The notes: generated by a model from the letters alone, not told the origin. Counted from the stretch's first letter, positions 26,145-35,193 are shown. The stretch: DNA of 64,000 bases from Pseudomonas frederiksbergensis (GCF_003732705.1 NZ_MOBR01000001.1:1-64000), one strand, 5' to 3'. Translations and numbers: made by a program.

Positions 26145-27434
26145 CTAGTTCAGGTATCGCGCCACGACCGCCCGGAAGTTACCGTCCAGTGAGTAGCCGC
26201 CGACGACGATCCGTCCGTTGTCCTGCACGGCCAGGGAAGTGGCGGTGTCCAGGCTGCGGCCCAACCGCGTGCGAACCCAGCCGATGCCATTGGCAAAGCT
26301 ACGATCCAGATGCCCTTGCGGCAGGTACCGGGCCAGAATGAAATCGGCTTCGACCCCACCGATCGTGGCGCCAACGGCCATCACGCTGCCGTCCGGTTGA
26401 GCCTGGGCGGCGGTCCATTGGCAGCCGCTGTGGCCAATTTCCAGGCGTTGCGGCTGGCCGCCGTTGCAATGATTATCCGGGCGACCGTTGCTGTGTATTT
26501 TCAGCGACAGGCAGTGCATCGGGTCGCGACTGCTGCCAAAACAGTGCAAGTCACCATTGTCCTGCTGGATGATCTGGCTGACTTGAGCGCTGTGCCCCTG
26601 TGCCTTGAACGTCATGAATCCGTCCACGGCGAAGCTGTCGTCCAGTCGGCCATCGGCGTGATAGCGCGCGAGCAATCCTTCCGCCGGGAAATTGATCGAG
26701 CCACCCGCCAGGATTCGCCCGTCCCGTTGCACCATGAGGCTGGCGAGCCAGGTGTTCATCAGCAGATGCCGGACCACCACGAAGCCGCGACCGTTGAAAT
26801 CGCTGTCCAGGGTGCCGTTGGCATTGAGGCGGATCAGCAGGCCGACGTGGTCGGCGAGTTCGAAATGATGATTGGCCAGCAACAGGATTCGACCGTCTTC
26901 CTGTACCGCGATATCGCAGGCTTCGGCGCCCGGCACGCCCGGTGGCAGCCAGTCGTCGCGCAATCCCTGGGACAGATCACCGGGTAGCCGCACCACTTGG
27001 CGGCCGTTGTCGCCAAAGCTTCGAACCGGCTGGCCATAGGGATCGAACAGCGCCAGGGCGGGCAGGGTGCGGTGAGCGTTTTCGTAGTGCAGGCCGGCCA
27101 GCAGAATGGCACCGCTGGGCAGGACATGCACCTTGCTGGCCATGGCCTCGAAGCCCAGGGCGAATTGGCCGATCAGGCTGCCTTGATTGCCAAAGCTTAG
27201 ATCTGCCGAGCCATCCTCCAACAAGCGGGCCAGGCCAAAACGGCTGCCGCCATGGGTGCCGACCTTGGCGGCGACCAGCAAACGGCCTTGCGGGTCGATG
27301 GCGACACCGTTGGCCATGCTTGAGGAACTGCCGGCGAAATACACTTGGGTTTTGCCGGCGGCGGCAAAATCCGGGTCGAGCTGGCCACCTGAATGGACTG
27401 TGGCGGGGCAGGCGAAAGCGGTCTGGTTTGACAT
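26145..27434 (-). CDS. Delta-60 repeat beta-propeller-like protein
   Basis: The protein is 429 residues from the ATG at 27434, with AAGGAG 8 nt upstream. An upstream start at 27500 would add 22 residues. It contains about seven delta-60 units recognised by the recurring DxxFxxxG core: LDPDFAAAGK, ADLSFGNQG, VRSFGDNGRQ, LDSDFNGRG, LDDSFAVDG and LDRSFANGIG. They alternate with (I/V)xxDGRIL-type strands. No signal peptide is visible, so it appears cytoplasmic or is exported by a non-Sec route. Such proteins are mostly uncharacterised. Confidence 0.82.
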   Translation of the reverse strand: MSNQTAFACPATVHSGGQLDPDFAAAGKTQVYFAGSSSSMANGVAIDPQGRLLVAAKVGTHGGSRFGLARLLEDGSADLSFGNQGSLIGQFALGFEAMASKVHVLPSGAILLAGLHYENAHRTLPALALFDPYGQPVRSFGDNGRQVVRLPGDLSQGLRDDWLPPGVPGAEACDIAVQEDGRILLLANHHFELADHVGLLIRLNANGTLDSDFNGRGFVVVRHLLMNTWLASLMVQRDGRILAGGSINFPAEGLLARYHADGRLDDSFAVDGFMTFKAQGHSAQVSQIIQQDNGDLHCFGSSRDPMHCLSLKIHSNGRPDNHCNGGQPQRLEIGHSGCQWTAAQAQPDGSVMAVGATIGGVEADFILARYLPQGHLDRSFANGIGWVRTRLGRSLDTATSLAVQDNGRIVVGGYSLDGNFRAVVARYLN

Positions 27435-27500
27435 GCACGCATCTCCTTGCCAGTCGACCTCATCCCGGTAACCGGAAGGGTGACTGCGCGTGCGAAACAT

Positions 27501-27690
27501 TCAATCCCTGAATGCATGGCCGCACAACTGTCATAACTAACAGGTGGAGGGTCGCTTTGTGCCAGAACAGTGTCTTTTGGAACCAGTACCAGCAAAACTT
27601 GCTCGCGATAGCGATCTTGAAAACGCCATCGCGAGCAAGCTTTGCTCCTACAGGGAGATGTTTATTCCCCCGCGATCTTTTGATCTTTAA
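27501..27690. other. Intergenic region with REP variant
   Basis: A REP variant (GCTCGCGATAGCGATC...GCCATCGCGAGCAAGC) lies at 27598-27653. The short GCGATCTTTTGATCTT motif follows at about 27673. No gene is seen. Confidence 0.7.
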
Positions 27691-27957
27691 TTAATGAGGC
27701 ATGGACCACGATTGCAAGGTGTAGCCATCTTCGCTGAGTGCAGCACGCGCCTGTTCCAGCAGATGTTCAAGTTGTACCGGATCGGAATAAGCACTGCACG
27801 GAATCTGCGCGCGGCCGATGCGGTTGTTGGTGCGGTCGATAACGCTCAGGCTGAGTTCGCCGTTGCCGTCTTGTGGGGCCCAGGCGACGCATTGAAATGG
27901 CTTGAACGCGCGGTCGGCAATCAAAAGAGCTTCGTTGATACGGAGCGGGGCGGTCAT
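27691..27957 (-). CDS. Conserved-looking small protein of unknown function (88 residues)
   Basis: The frame from the ATG at 27957 gives 88 residues starting MTAPLRINEALLIADRAFKPF. A purine-rich GAGAGAAG precedes it. It has an alternating strand-helix pattern: a beta-rich first half (FQCVAWAPQDGNGELSLSVI), a variable middle, then a helix (QLEHLLEQARAAL) and an ending SWSMPH. It has no signal peptide. I do not recognise the family. Confidence 0.65.
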   Translation of the reverse strand: MTAPLRINEALLIADRAFKPFQCVAWAPQDGNGELSLSVIDRTNNRIGRAQIPCSAYSDPVQLEHLLEQARAALSEDGYTLQSWSMPH

Positions 27958-28299
27958 GGGATCTTCTCTCTGTATGCCCAATCAAGTGATAGGCCGTCGG
28001 TTGGGCTTACCGTTCGGCTGGTTACTTGTACTGATGCGCTCAATAGGGGGTTGGGTCACACACAATCCAAAGAAAATTCAACTTTCTTTCATATACTCAA
28101 TATTCAGGTAGTTTTTGAAAGCTGGGTGAAAGGTTCAGTCGTTAGGCAACTAACAAAGTTCCTTCTTATAACTAATTAGTTAAGACTCCTATAGTCAAAC
28201 GATACAAGGCCCCGTCAAATTCTTGCTAATGTTACAGCCAGGTCCGCCAAATGACTGTTTTTAATAATATTTCCTTAAATTTGGCGCCAAGGAACAGTC
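27958..28299. other. A+T-rich region upstream of the sigma-54 activator, with overlapping inverted repeats
   Basis: This 342-bp stretch is visibly more A+T-rich than its neighbours. Two inverted repeats overlap near its end. GCCAAAT at 28246-28252 pairs with ATTTGGC at 28279-28285. ATGACTGTT at 28251-28259 pairs with AACAGTCAT at 28293-28301, which includes the start codon of the activator gene. They could be DNA operators or a translation-control hairpin. No gene is seen. Confidence 0.5.
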
Positions 28300-29625
28300 A
28301 TGATCGAAGCGCCTGCCTTACGACGTCTGTTAGTGGTTGATCCTTGCGACGATTGCCATCGTCTTTTGCCGGGTTTGCGTTCTGTGGGGTGGGATGTTGA
28401 CAGCTGTACGCTGGAAAACGCCGCCGACCGCACCTGCGATGTCGGGCTCCTGCGATTGCAGCCGTTCCACCTGGAACGTCCTGAAGCCGTCAAAGAATTG
28501 ATCAGCCGCAGCGGCACCGAGTGGATTGCCGTGCTTAACCAGGAAGTCCTGCGCCTGCAAAATGTCGGGGATTTTGTGTGTGAATGGTTTTTTGACTTCC
28601 ACACCTTGCCGTTCGATGTCTCCCGGGTCCAGGTGACCCTTGGCCGCGCATTCGGCATGGCGCGGCTGCGCGGGCAGGGCACGATTCACATCGACCAGCC
28701 GGAGCACGAGTTGCTGGGTGACAGCAAACCGATCCGCGAGCTGCGCAAGTTGTTAAGCAAACTGGCGCCGACCGAGTCGCCGGTATTGATCCGCGGCGAA
28801 AGCGGCACCGGCAAGGAGCTGGTGGCCCGCACCCTGCATCGACAATCCCAGCGCCACAGCAAGCCTTTCGTGGCGATCAACTGCGGCGCAATTCCCGAAC
28901 ACCTGATCCAGTCCGAGCTGTTTGGTCACGAGAAAGGCGCCTTCACCGGCGCGCATCAACGCAAGATCGGGCGGATCGAAGCGGCGAATGGCGGTACGCT
29001 GTTTCTCGATGAGATCGGCGACCTGCCATTGGAGCTGCAAGCCAATCTGCTGCGCTTCCTCCAGGAAAAACACATCGAGCATGTCGGCGGCAGTACGCCG
29101 ATCCCGGTGGATGTGCGGGTGCTGGCGGCGACTCACGTCGACCTTGAGGCGGCAATCGAGAAAAAACGCTTTCGCGAAGATTTGTACTACCGCCTCAACG
29201 TTTTGCAGGTGGTCACCGCGCCGCTACGTGAACGCCACGGTGATCTATCGATGCTGGCCAACCACTTTTCCCATTTCTATAGCCATGAAACCGGTCGCCG
29301 CCCGCGTAGTTTCAGCGAAGACGCGCTGATCGCCATGGGCAAGCATGACTGGCCGGGCAATGTTCGCGAGCTGGCCAACCGGGTGCGTCGCGGGTTGGTA
29401 CTGGCCGAAGGGCGCCAGATCGAAGCGCGAGATCTGGGGCTGATCAGCCAGCAGACCATTGCCGCGCCGATGGGCACCCTGGAAGACTACAAGACCCGCG
29501 CTGAACGCCAGGCCTTGTGCGATGTACTTAACCGCCACAGCGACAATTTGAGCATCGCCGCCAAAGTGCTGGGGATCTCCAGGCCGACCTTCTACCGTTT
29601 GTTGCACAAGCATCAGATCCGTTAA
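28300..29625 (+). CDS. brfA: Sigma-54 enhancer-binding activator, BrfA-like
   Basis: The protein is 441 residues. Residues 1-125 form a receiver-like domain similar in style to VpsR, with a non-canonical acidic pocket. Residues about 140-370 form the AAA+ domain with Walker A GESGTGKE (166-173), the sigma-54 contact loop GAFTGA, and Walker B LFLDEIGD. A Fis-type helix-turn-helix ends the protein (LSIAAKVLGISRPTFYRLL). An AAGGA ribosome site precedes the start. The gene converges on the fap operon. An enhancer-binding protein called BrfA, responding to cyclic di-GMP, has been described as activating fap amyloid expression in P. fluorescens. The match is by position and architecture, and I have not compared sequences. 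The likely target is the -24/-12 promoter at 35014-35029. Confidence 0.75.
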   Translation: MIEAPALRRLLVVDPCDDCHRLLPGLRSVGWDVDSCTLENAADRTCDVGLLRLQPFHLERPEAVKELISRSGTEWIAVLNQEVLRLQNVGDFVCEWFFDFHTLPFDVSRVQVTLGRAFGMARLRGQGTIHIDQPEHELLGDSKPIRELRKLLSKLAPTESPVLIRGESGTGKELVARTLHRQSQRHSKPFVAINCGAIPEHLIQSELFGHEKGAFTGAHQRKIGRIEAANGGTLFLDEIGDLPLELQANLLRFLQEKHIEHVGGSTPIPVDVRVLAATHVDLEAAIEKKRFREDLYYRLNVLQVVTAPLRERHGDLSMLANHFSHFYSHETGRRPRSFSEDALIAMGKHDWPGNVRELANRVRRGLVLAEGRQIEARDLGLISQQTIAAPMGTLEDYKTRAERQALCDVLNRHSDNLSIAAKVLGISRPTFYRLLHKHQIR

Positions 29626-29652
29626 CGCAAAAGATCTTTTAATGGTCCATAC

Positions 29653-29692
29653 AAAAAAGCCCCGCTGCGATGGAAGTCGCAGCGGGGCTTTG
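29653..29692. terminator. Bidirectional terminator between brfA-like gene and fapF
   Basis: Strong hairpin AAAGCCCCGCTGCGA-tggaag-TCGCAGCGGGGCTTT. It has an A run on the left and a T run on the right, so it can stop both convergent transcripts. Confidence 0.9.
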
Positions 29693-29705
29693 CCGTTGTA
29701 GTGGA

Positions 29706-30986
29706 TCAGAAGTAGTACGGGAATTTCAGGCTGAAGGAAAAGTCCGGTGAGTCTTCGGTCAGGCCAATAGCCAGGTTGGGCACGATCGTCAGGTTATTCG
29801 TAGCCGCCAGGGTCATGCCGATGTTGAAGTTGGCGGCGTTGTAATCGCTGTTGGAAATCGATTGCCAATCACCACCGTCCGGTTTGATCTTGCTCTTGCG
29901 GGCGAACTGATCGGTGAACGAAAACGACATACTCATCTTCTCGTTCAAGGCGAATGCTATGCCGGCGCCGACCTGCCAGGAATCACCCAGTTTCACGTCA
30001 CCCTTGACCTTGGAGCCGACCTGAGGGCTGATGTCGCTGAAAGAGTCTTGCATGTTGTAGGTGTAGGACAGCGTGCCGAACAGCACGGCAGGGTCGAAGG
30101 TCTTGACCAGCGAGAGCCCCGGGGTGATCGCCCAGACACCATTGCCGGTAGGCAAGTCTTGGGGTACCGAGAGGTTATCGTTGGTCGGGTCACTGACCAG
30201 CTTGATGCCGTAAGGGTCCTTGCCGGTCGGTGCCTTGACGCGCAGGGTCGCGACCGCGTCGGGCCAATTGTCCGACTCATCCAGAAACTTGTAAGCCACA
30301 CCGACGTTCACATCGCCGATGGTCGGGTCCCGTGTAACGGTTGCGTCTGACGTCACCGGACCTGCGCCACCCGCGCCACCGGAGGAATACGTCGATTCGC
30401 GATAAACAATCGGGACGTTTATGTCGAACTGCCAGCGTTGCGCCACGTTATAGCGGGCGGTCAGGTCCAGGGTCCAGTTGTCGGCCTTGATGCGGTCGAG
30501 GTTGATGTTGCCGAGGAAAATCGAATCCAGTGCCAGGAAGCCGTTGAGCGTTAACGCCCGGGTATCGTAGTGCGTGTAGGTTACGCCGGTTTCGAGGCTG
30601 AACTTGCCGCCACCGAAGAAGCCGCTGGCCTCGTCATACAGGTTGGAGACGCTTTGCGCAGGCTCCGAATCGTCCTTGAGCGATTGGCCGTATGAGCTGC
30701 CGGAGGTGCCTGGCGCACCGGTGGCCACCGTCTGGCCGCCCTTGGCCGGCTCGGCGGGGGATTTGGTCAGGCGTTTGGGCGCCGGTGTCGCAGGTGCTTG
30801 TTCGACTTGGCGAACACGCTGCTCAAGTACCATCAGCGCGTTCTGTTGTGCTTCGTAACGCTGTTTCAACTCCGTGAGTTCTTGTTTTAATGCTTCGACC
30901 TGAGGATCCGGTGCTGCGTATAGCAGTGTGGCCGGGGTCAGGCTACTCAAACAGACGATAGCTCTGAACGTTAACGATCGGTGCAT
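29706..30986 (-). CDS. fapF: FapF, outer-membrane pore for amyloid export
   Basis: The protein is 426 residues, the last gene of the operon. It has a signal peptide (ending LLYA), then a Gln/Glu-rich coiled coil (about residues 28-65, [19 protein letters not shown]) expected to form the periplasmic trimer plug, a Pro/Ala-rich linker, and a C-terminal beta barrel ending in the aromatic FSLKFPYYF. In P. fluorescens, FapF is known to be the trimeric outer-membrane channel through which FapB, FapC and FapE pass. All parts appear complete. Confidence 0.93.
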   Translation of the reverse strand: MHRSLTFRAIVCLSSLTPATLLYAAPDPQVEALKQELTELKQRYEAQQNALMVLEQRVRQVEQAPATPAPKRLTKSPAEPAKGGQTVATGAPGTSGSSYGQSLKDDSEPAQSVSNLYDEASGFFGGGKFSLETGVTYTHYDTRALTLNGFLALDSIFLGNINLDRIKADNWTLDLTARYNVAQRWQFDINVPIVYRESTYSSGGAGGAGPVTSDATVTRDPTIGDVNVGVAYKFLDESDNWPDAVATLRVKAPTGKDPYGIKLVSDPTNDNLSVPQDLPTGNGVWAITPGLSLVKTFDPAVLFGTLSYTYNMQDSFSDISPQVGSKVKGDVKLGDSWQVGAGIAFALNEKMSMSFSFTDQFARKSKIKPDGGDWQSISNSDYNAANFNIGMTLAATNNLTIVPNLAIGLTEDSPDFSFSLKFPYYF

Positions 30987-31033
30987 GGGTAAGCCGTCCC
31001 TTCTGATTAGATCTGAATGAGACTGAGCGTAGA

Positions 31034-31825
31034 TCAGAATCCGATAGTGCGAAGACCTTTAAGCTGATCCAGGTTGCCGTTGAGCGATCCGGCTGTCGGC
31101 ACGGTGTCCCGCAGCACGACATTCAAGGACGTGAGGTTGCGAACCTGGTTGCTACTGCCAAGCAAAGTCGTGTTCTGCATCAGTCCACCCTGGGCCAGGC
31201 GTTGTACGGTGCTGCCCTGGTTGTTGTTTGCCACGATGTTGAGTTGCACTCCACTACCGGTTGAGGAAACGCTGAGCGAGCCCGCGCCATTGTTGCCCAC
31301 CAACGTCTGGCCTGGGGCCAATGCCTGGCCCTGCGGTGGCGTTGCTGGAGCCTGGTCGACCTGGCTGGCTTTTGCGACGTTGATATCAACGTTGTTGTAG
31401 GCGGTGTTGTTGTCGCCGGCGGCACGCACGACTTGAGTGACGCCTTCAGTGGTGTTGAGGCCGCTACCGCCAGTGACGGTGCCTGTACCTGTGACGGAAC
31501 CTGTGCCTGCGCCGGAGCCGGAGCCGGAGCCTTGCGAACTCGTTTGGCCAGCAGGTTTTTCGTCGATCATCGACACATAGAACTGGGGTTTGATGGTCGA
31601 TTGTTGAATTTTCATCGCGGACGTCGCCCCGATCAACTGACCTTCGGCATTCTGCCAAGTGCTGGTCATGACAATGCCGAAACTGACGATCCGTCCCGGC
31701 ATGACAAATCGGCCGCGCAGGGTCGCCAATTCCTGATCCTTCAGTTCAATGGGTTTGAACGTCGCTGCCTGGGTTGGCAGGCTGGCGGCCAGGCAAACCA
31801 CGGCCAGCCAGGTTGAAGTTTTCAT
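31034..31825 (-). CDS. fapE: FapE, minor extracellular amyloid-associated protein
   Basis: The protein is 263 residues with a signal peptide ([14 protein letters not shown]). It carries a Gly/Ser/Thr low-complexity tract (around residues 95-120, with repeated SGSG/GTGS units). The region after it has Asn/Gln-rich segments such as [22 protein letters not shown]. The end [12 protein letters not shown] is the typical FapE tail. FapE is secreted through FapF and found with the fibrils in small amounts. It sits 47 bp upstream of fapF in the same transcript. Confidence 0.9.
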   Translation of the reverse strand: MKTSTWLAVVCLAASLPTQAATFKPIELKDQELATLRGRFVMPGRIVSFGIVMTSTWQNAEGQLIGATSAMKIQQSTIKPQFYVSMIDEKPAGQTSSQGSGSGSGAGTGSVTGTGTVTGGSGLNTTEGVTQVVRAAGDNNTAYNNVDINVAKASQVDQAPATPPQGQALAPGQTLVGNNGAGSLSVSSTGSGVQLNIVANNNQGSTVQRLAQGGLMQNTTLLGSSNQVRNLTSLNVVLRDTVPTAGSLNGNLDQLKGLRTIGF

Positions 31826-31858
31826 TGGATGCTCCCGGAGCTTCGTGCTCCCTTGTTA

Positions 31859-32539
31859 TTAGAAGAAGTCGCTTTGGATGAATCCGAAATCCATCAACTC
31901 CGCGTCTTGCACCGGGCTGAATGCGTTGATACGGCTCTTGGCCGTCAGTGGTATGGGTGGGTCGAGCAGCGCATTGGTTTTGTCGTAGCCCTGGCCGATG
32001 ACGGCAAAGATGATGCCGTTCCAGCCTTTGACAAAATCATCGATTTTGTAGCGTTTATGTCCGAGTACCGGATCGCCGATATAGACCCAGTCTTTTTGCA
32101 CTTTTTGCAGGACTACAAAATGCTTGTAGCCACGGATGTCCATGAGTACCACCACCGGAATTTTGATTTCATTCAGCGTTTCCGTTGCTACCCGGTAGCC
32201 ACGGGCCCGCATGCCGATACTTTCCACGTAGTGCTTCATGTCGAGCATGGAGAAGCCCTGGACGCGGACAAGATTTTGATCCGAGTGGGCCAGCATGCCT
32301 TCAATGATCTGATTCTCACTCACGTCCAGCCAATAGGCCTGGCGCAAGATGGTCGCCAGCGCCGCGGCGCCGCAACTGAAGTCGGTTTTCTGTTGCACCA
32401 GGTCGGCAAATTTACGCTCGCGTACGCTCTGGATCGGCTTGTACACCACCGCGCCGCCCGGCAGGACGGAAAGCGGCATCTGTGCAGCCTCGATCACACT
32501 GGCCACGCAAAGCAAAAATACCAAGGCGATAATGCGCAT
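31859..32539 (-). CDS. fapD: FapD, C39-family periplasmic peptidase
   Basis: The protein is 226 residues from the ATG at 32539, with an AGAAGG site. An in-frame start at 32593 would overlap the terminator hairpin. A signal peptide leads to a papain-like C39 peptidase. The catalytic Cys lies in TDFSCGAAALATIL and the His in YKHFVVLQKV, with a following Asp in IGDPVLGHKRY. FapD is needed for amyloid export or maturation in Pseudomonas. It is separated from fapC by a strong hairpin. Confidence 0.92.
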   Translation of the reverse strand: MRIIALVFLLCVASVIEAAQMPLSVLPGGAVVYKPIQSVRERKFADLVQQKTDFSCGAAALATILRQAYWLDVSENQIIEGMLAHSDQNLVRVQGFSMLDMKHYVESIGMRARGYRVATETLNEIKIPVVVLMDIRGYKHFVVLQKVQKDWVYIGDPVLGHKRYKIDDFVKGWNGIIFAVIGQGYDKTNALLDPPIPLTAKSRINAFSPVQDAELMDFGFIQSDFF

Positions 32540-32565
32540 GGTGGGATGCCTTCTGGTTGTTGTTG

Positions 32566-32592
32566 AAAAAGGGCCCCCGTGAGGGGGCCCCA
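32566..32592 (-). terminator. Internal terminator between fapC and fapD
   Basis: On the minus strand GGGGCCCCCTC-AC-GGGGGCCC is followed by five Ts. It lies just after fapC (stop at 32603) and before the fapD start. It may reduce fapDEF transcription relative to fapABC. Confidence 0.8.
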
Positions 32593-32602
32593 AAGACAGC
32601 CA

Positions 32603-33889
32603 TTAGAACGAGTTGTTGGAAATGGCCAGCGAGTTGCTTTGTTGGTTGCCCACACCAGCAGCCACGTTGACGCCGAGGTTGCCGCTGCCGCCATTCACCG
32701 AACCGCTCAGGGTTGCAGTGTTGGTTACAGGGTTGGCCCAGCCGGTTGGAGTCAGCACTTGATAGGAAACGGAGTTGCTCAGATCATATGAACTGCTCTC
32801 AGCGTAGGCTTTCTGTTTGTCATACTCGGACTGATGGGATTTGCTGCCGGATTTTTCGAACGAGGAATCGAACGACTTATCGAACGAGGAGCTGCCCGAT
32901 TTGTTGTGCGATTTATCGACCGATACGTCCAGCGTTGCATCAAGCGATGCGGTCAGAGAAGCGTCGGATGACGAACTGCTGCTACCCGAATGGTGATAGC
33001 CATTATCCCAGGAAGCATTTTGAGCAGCCGCAGCCGAAGCATCCAGCGTAGCGTTCAACGAAGCATTCAAATTAGAGCTAGAGGAACTGCTCTTCTCGAA
33101 GCTTTTTGAACCACTGGCATCGAAGCTTTTCGAACCGCTCACGTCAAAGCTCGATGAAGAGCTTTTACTGCCGCTCGCTGCACTGGCCTTGGCGTAGTCG
33201 GCACTGCCGCTGGCCGAGGTGGTGAAGGTCAGCGTATCCACGCGATAGGTACGATCGGCGCTGTTATTGACAGTCAGGCCAGGACCTGTTTGTTCGGCAG
33301 AGGCGGTGGCTGTTGCGTTACCCAGTGGAGCATTGGTGTTAGCAATGGCCATGGTGTTTTTCTGTTGGTTCAGGTCGCCGGCCGCAACGTTGACACCCAT
33401 GTTGCCGCTGCCGCCATTAGCCGAACCGCTCATAGAAGCAGTAGCTTGGCTGCCGTAGTTGTCGACCCGGTTGTTGCGGCTGGTTTGGGTGACGGAAGCC
33501 GTGGCACTGGCGTTGCCGAACACGAACGCATTATCAGGCGCAGCAGCGGCGGCGTTGGCAATCGCAGCTGCGTTGTCTTGTTGGTTACCGTCGCCGCCAG
33601 CCACGTTGACGCCGACGTTGCCGCTGGTGCCTGTGGCAGAGTTGTTCATCTCGGCACTGTTGACAGTCCCGGCGTTGCTAATGCGGTTATCGGTACTACT
33701 TTGGGTATCCCACGCATTCGCCGTGGCGTAGACAGGGATTTTGGTTGGAGGAGGGGTGTGCTGACCGTTGTTATTATGGCCATTGTGGTGGCCATTATGG
33801 TGGTCGTCACTTTGTCCAGCTTGTACAGCAACAGCCATGACCGCAGCAATTGCGAAAACCAGAGGCTTGATTGCCATCGAAGGTTTCAT
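32603..33889 (-). CDS. fapC: FapC, major amyloid subunit, with an expanded Ser-rich linker
   Basis: The protein is 428 residues with a signal peptide (AVMAVAVQAG) and a His/Asn-rich N-terminus. Three imperfect amyloid repeats are clear: R1 about 78-112 (GTSGNVGVNVAGGDGNQQ), R2 about 150-184 (GGSGNMGVNVAAGDLNQQ) and R3 about 393-426 (GGSGNLGVNVAAGVGNQQ). The linker between R1 and R2 is short (about 37 residues). The one between R2 and R3 is about 208 residues, dominated by Ser, Asp, Lys and Ala in SGSKSFD/SGSSSFDKSF-type units. Linker length varies among pseudomonads, but this linker is notably long. No cysteine is present. The start has a GGAG site. Confidence 0.94.
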   Translation of the reverse strand: MKPSMAIKPLVFAIAAVMAVAVQAGQSDDHHNGHHNGHNNNGQHTPPPTKIPVYATANAWDTQSSTDNRISNAGTVNSAEMNNSATGTSGNVGVNVAGGDGNQQDNAAAIANAAAAAPDNAFVFGNASATASVTQTSRNNRVDNYGSQATASMSGSANGGSGNMGVNVAAGDLNQQKNTMAIANTNAPLGNATATASAEQTGPGLTVNNSADRTYRVDTLTFTTSASGSADYAKASAASGSKSSSSSFDVSGSKSFDASGSKSFEKSSSSSSNLNASLNATLDASAAAAQNASWDNGYHHSGSSSSSSDASLTASLDATLDVSVDKSHNKSGSSSFDKSFDSSFEKSGSKSHQSEYDKQKAYAESSSYDLSNSVSYQVLTPTGWANPVTNTATLSGSVNGGSGNLGVNVAAGVGNQQSNSLAISNNSF

Positions 33890-33945
33890 GGTGATTCTCC
33901 GTACTGATTTATAGGTTAAGTGTTGTTTTTTTTACCTGTTTTGGG

Positions 33946-34518
33946 TCAATCCGCGACCCGTACGCTCACGGTGTTGGCCGTTCGGTTTCCCACCCCGGCG
34001 CTCTGATTCAACTGAATTACTCCACGGCTACCGGTGAAGGCCTGATCGCTGGTAGCGACCCGGCGATAGCCTGGTGCGGAGTCAGTTGGATCGGAGTTGT
34101 TGAGCAGCGCCACGTTCTGTTGAAGGAGGACGCTGTCGTCGATACTTTGCGGCTGTGCACTGATGCTTATCCGCAGGGCATTGGCCTGCTGGTTGTTGGC
34201 GCCCGAGCTCTGGTTGACGCCCAGCACGCCGTTACCGTGGCTGAAGGCGTTACCTTGAATGGTGGAGCTGGCGTCGATTCTGGGGTCTGCGGGTGAATGC
34301 AGCCGTTGGCGAATCTGGGTGGATGCATTGGCGTTGGTGCCAATCGCGATGGCCCGGGCGTTGACCTGTTGTTGCTGATCGCCGGCGGCCTGGTTGACCC
34401 CGAGATTGCCCTGGTACTGCGAGCCCGAACTGTCGATGTCAGCGTTATCGATGACGGGAGACTGGGCGAAGGACGATGCACTGCAAAACATGGCGATAAT
34501 CAGCAGCGAACGATTCAT
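33946..34518 (-). CDS. fapB: FapB, amyloid nucleator subunit
   Basis: The protein is 190 residues with a signal peptide (IAMFCSASSFA). Like FapC it has three imperfect amyloid repeats: GNLGVNQAAGDQQQQVNARA, GVLGVNQSSGANNQQANAL and GVIQLNQSAGVGNRTANTV. They have short linkers. FapB is thought to nucleate FapC fibrils. It starts 2 bp after fapA and is cotranscribed. Confidence 0.93.
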   Translation of the reverse strand: MNRSLLIIAMFCSASSFAQSPVIDNADIDSSGSQYQGNLGVNQAAGDQQQQVNARAIAIGTNANASTQIRQRLHSPADPRIDASSTIQGNAFSHGNGVLGVNQSSGANNQQANALRISISAQPQSIDDSVLLQQNVALLNNSDPTDSAPGYRRVATSDQAFTGSRGVIQLNQSAGVGNRTANTVSVRVAD

Positions 34519-34519
34519 G

Positions 34520-34957
34520 CTACCGGTCTCCCGTTATGATTTTCAGAGCACCCAGACCTTGCTGGACGTTCGAATTGACCATGTTGGCGATGCCGCTGCC
34601 CGAATTGCCTGAACGCCCACCGGGCAGGTTGGAAAGTTGGGTCTGGTTGCTGATATTGCCACCCAGGTTGTTGGTGTTTTGAGTGACCAGGTTGCTGATG
34701 CCTGCACCACTGGCGACACCGGCAAAGTCGCCGTCGCTCAACTCATTTGTTTGATTGAGGATGTGCTGGGACGGGTTGGCATTGACGGTAGTTGGGTGAG
34801 GGTCCGGGATCAGCGGCGGAATCGTTGCGTTGCGGGTCTGGACATCACGTTTGATGGTAATGATGCCGTTGTCAGCCTGAACAGGCAGGCAGACAATCGA
34901 GCCCAATGCGCATCCGATTAGCAGGAAGCTGTAGATGCTGTTATCAAATTTCCCCAC
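34520..34957 (-). CDS. fapA: FapA, periplasmic amyloid chaperone-like protein
   Basis: The protein is 145 residues, the first gene of the operon. The start is GTG at 34957 with AAGGA 9 nt upstream. It has a signal peptide (IGCALGSIVCLPVQA). An Asn/Gln-rich section follows (NLVTQNTNNLGGNISNQTQL) that resembles amyloid repeats, then a Gly/Ser segment and a tail ALKIITGDR. FapA keeps the other Fap subunits from aggregating in the periplasm and affects the FapB:FapC ratio. Confidence 0.9.
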   Translation of the reverse strand: MGKFDNSIYSFLLIGCALGSIVCLPVQADNGIITIKRDVQTRNATIPPLIPDPHPTTVNANPSQHILNQTNELSDGDFAGVASGAGISNLVTQNTNNLGGNISNQTQLSNLPGGRSGNSGSGIANMVNSNVQQGLGALKIITGDR

Positions 34958-35013
34958 GGCGGCAATTCCTTCTGTGATGAAACGCTGGCCCTTATCAGCG
35001 TTGCGAGGAAGAG

Positions 35014-35029
35014 AGCAGAAGGTGTGCCG
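35014..35029 (-). promoter_or_regulatory. Candidate sigma-54 promoter of fapA
   Basis: On the minus strand the sequence is CGGCAC-ACCTT-CTGC, against consensus TGGCAC-N5-TTGC. The -24 GG and -12 GC are exactly 10 nt apart. The predicted start near 35003 would give a 5' leader of about 46 nt before the fapA GTG. It fits control by the nearby enhancer-binding protein. Confidence 0.7.
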
Positions 35030-35087
35030 CTTTTTGCTTTTCGTTTGAAAACAGTGCGTTGGCGAAAATTTTCGAGCGAGTCAAAAA

Positions 35088-35193
35088 AACTGTGTAACGC
35101 CACTGAGACAGAGCCAGGCAAATTCGCCGTCCATGCGGGCGGCGCTGCTTGCCGGGACGCGGAAACCCCGGTTGTATCAGTGGCGTAACAGTT
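35088..35193. promoter_or_regulatory. Paired inverted sites upstream of fapA (candidate activator enhancer)
   Basis: AACTGTGTAACGCCACTGA (35088-35106) and TCAGTGGCGTAACAGTT (35177-35193) are inverted copies differing by a two-base indel. They lie about 85-190 bp upstream of the predicted start site, the usual distance for a sigma-54 activator. Confidence 0.5.

Noticed and set aside
26145..27434. The delta-60 protein as a secreted adhesin
   Set aside because: No signal peptide, autotransporter barrel or secretion signal is visible.
27694..28179. 161-residue plus-strand frame over the 88-residue gene
   Set aside because: Its first two thirds are antisense to the 88-residue frame, which has the better start and amino-acid pattern.
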